This document shows positions 62,907 through 64,000 of a DNA stretch of 64,000 nucleotides, in pieces (the stretch's first letter is position 1; the number at the start of each line of letters is the position of its first letter). Made by a program: the position numbers and the translations under genes. Source of the stretch: Paracoccaceae bacterium (lineage in GTDB: Bacteria > Pseudomonadota > Alphaproteobacteria > Rhodobacterales > Rhodobacteraceae); the NCBI GenBank assembly GCA_030066905.1, contig JASJAR010000023.1, forward strand, positions 1 through 64,000, read 5' to 3'. The notes below the pieces were generated by a model, which did not search any database, was not told the origin of the DNA, and saw nothing but the letters and a program-made list of their open reading frames with translations.

Positions 62907-64000
62907 TCAGGCGGCCCGTTCGAGACCGAAACTGTCGTGGAGGGCCTGTACCGCAAGCTCCATGTATTTCCGGTCGATCAGCACCGAAATCTTGATTTCG
63001 GAGGTGGTGATGACGCGGATGTTGATGCCCTCGTCGCGGAGCGCGCGGAACATCTGCGCCGCGACCCCGGCATGGCTGCGCATCCCGATGCCGACGACGG
63101 AGACCTTCGAGACGTCCGTGTCGGCGACGAGATCGTGGAAATTGATCTCGCCCTTCGCCTTGGCCTCGACCATCGCCTTTTCGGCCCGGGCCACCTGATC
63201 GACCGGGCAGGAGAAGGTCATGTCGGTGCGCCCGTCCTCGGAGATGTTCTGGACGATCATGTCGACATTCACCCCGGCCTCCGAGAGCGGCGTGAAGATC
63301 GCCGCCGCGATCCCGGGGCGGTCGGCGACGGAGACGAGGGTCATCTTCGCCTCGTCGCGCGAATAGGCGACACCTGCGACGACATTGCTTTCCATGATGT
63401 CCTCCTCGGCACAGACGAGCGTGCCTGCGTTTTCGTCGTTGTCCTCGAAGCTCGACAGCACGCGCAGGCGCACCTTGTAGCGCATGGCAAGCTCGACCGA
63501 CCGGGTTTGCAGGACCTTGGCCCCGAGCGAGGCAAGCTCGAGCATTTCCTCGAACGCGATCTTTTCGAGCTTGCGGGCCTTGTCTGTGATCCTGGGATCG
63601 GTGGTGTAGACGCCATCGACATCGGTGTAGATGTCGCAGCGCTCGGCGCCGAAGGCGGCGGCGAAGGCCACCGCGGTGGTGTCGGACCCGCCCCGGCCGA
63701 GCGTCGTTATGCGGCCCTCCGGCGAGACACCCTGAAAGCCCGCCACCACGGCGACCTTCATGCCTTCGGCGAATTTCGCGGCGATGTTCCCGGTGGGGAT
63801 CTCCTCGATGCGTGCCGCGCCGTGGGCGGAGGTCGTACGGAGCGGCACCTGCCAGCCCTGCCAGGAGCGCGCCGGGACCTCCATTTCCTGCAAGGTCAGC
63901 GCCATGAGCCCGGCGGTGACGTTTTCGCCCGAGGAGACGACCGCGTCGTATTCGCGGGCATCGTAGAGCGGGGCGACGTCGTCGACGAGCCCGACGAGCT
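62907..64000 (-). CDS. lysC: Aspartate kinase (C-terminal part; gene continues past window end)
   Basis: The reading frame is open to 64000, so at least 364 residues are present and the N-terminus lies outside. Visible parts: VVSSGENVTAGL (kinase domain), GRGGSDTTAVAFAAAFGAERCDIYTDVDGVY (catalytic region), and a C-terminal tandem ACT region with SVADRPGIAAAIFTPLSEAG, for allosteric control by lysine/threonine. It phosphorylates aspartate, the entry to lysine, threonine and methionine synthesis. Confidence 0.95.
   Translation of the reverse strand, partial: LVGLVDDVAPLYDAREYDAVVSSGENVTAGLMALTLQEMEVPARSWQGWQVPLRTTSAHGAARIEEIPTGNIAAKFAEGMKVAVVAGFQGVSPEGRITTLGRGGSDTTAVAFAAAFGAERCDIYTDVDGVYTTDPRITDKARKLEKIAFEEMLELASLGAKVLQTRSVELAMRYKVRLRVLSSFEDNDENAGTLVCAEEDIMESNVVAGVAYSRDEAKMTLVSVADRPGIAAAIFTPLSEAGVNVDMIVQNISEDGRTDMTFSCPVDQVARAEKAMVEAKAKGEINFHDLVADTDVSKVSVVGIGMRSHAGVAAQMFRALRDEGINIRVITTSEIKISVLIDRKYMELAVQALHDSFGLERAA

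Noticed and set aside
1-64000. tRNA or rRNA genes
   Set aside because: No cloverleaf-like or rRNA-like sequence was recognised by eye, and no element junction at a tRNA was seen. A tRNA scan would be decisive.

Overview
This is a GC-rich alphaproteobacterial chromosome segment, most likely from a marine or moderately halophilic member of the Rhodobacterales (Rhodobacteraceae/Paracoccaceae). The evidence is the gene content: a pccB-pccA-scpA propionyl-CoA cluster with a PccR/ScfR-type regulator, hdaA linked to ppk1/ppx, lysC near ptsP, ThyX as a thymidylate synthase, a VPLPA-CTERM protein, two DUF1194 proteins and a GgpS-type compatible-solute operon. No rRNA, tRNA, CRISPR array or prophage was seen.

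Positions 1-4487 look like the end of a mobilisable or integrative element. They hold a VirD4/TraG-like coupling protein, small unknown genes, a relaxase and a MobC-like accessory protein. This part is visibly lower in GC than the rest, and its right edge lies between about 4490 and 4637, beside galU. Positions 4638-9281 hold galU and, divergently, gpsA, a HAD phosphatase and ggpS, which together read as a glucosylglycerol (osmolyte) pathway. Positions 9340-17695 hold housekeeping and regulatory genes: flavin reductase, GNAT, an EAL-CBS-GGDEF protein, an aminotransferase, an XRE regulator with sdhE, a MarR regulator, DUF1194, gloA and thyX. A foreign-looking AlbA_2 gene (17692-18750) is translationally coupled to thyX.

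Positions 19162-22382 hold cspA, an ArsC-like gene and a four-gene bufferin-type operon (bufA, bufB, bufC, DoxX) that would make a modified, metal-binding periplasmic peptide. thrS, a secreted protein, an alpha/beta hydrolase and a YdcH-like gene follow. Positions 26532-37036 hold the propionyl-CoA to succinyl-CoA pathway: pccR, an MFS exporter, pccB, two small lipoproteins, pccA, a DUF4174 gene and scpA. TTTGCAAA-type operator candidates lie at pccR and pccB. Positions 37670-50040 hold a DjlA-like chaperone, an endonuclease/phosphatase family gene, a perM-hdaA-ppk1-ppx operon, proS, a small unknown gene, a peroxiredoxin and lolC-lolD.

Positions 50102-53244 hold two small c-type cytochromes around an HEXXH lipoprotein, a second DUF1194 gene and a GYD-domain gene. 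Positions 53406-54688 hold a RAYT transposase set among its REP/BIME palindromes. The right end has parE, a VPLPA-CTERM secreted protein, a MATE exporter, ptsP, a DUF4329 lipoprotein and the 3' part of lysC. Three dispersed intergenic repeat families are visible: a CCCGGGTCAAGCCCGGG-type element (including a three-copy tandem array at about 37.09-37.60 kb), the RAYT-associated palindrome, and a terminator-like 'AGAAATACC' hairpin element.
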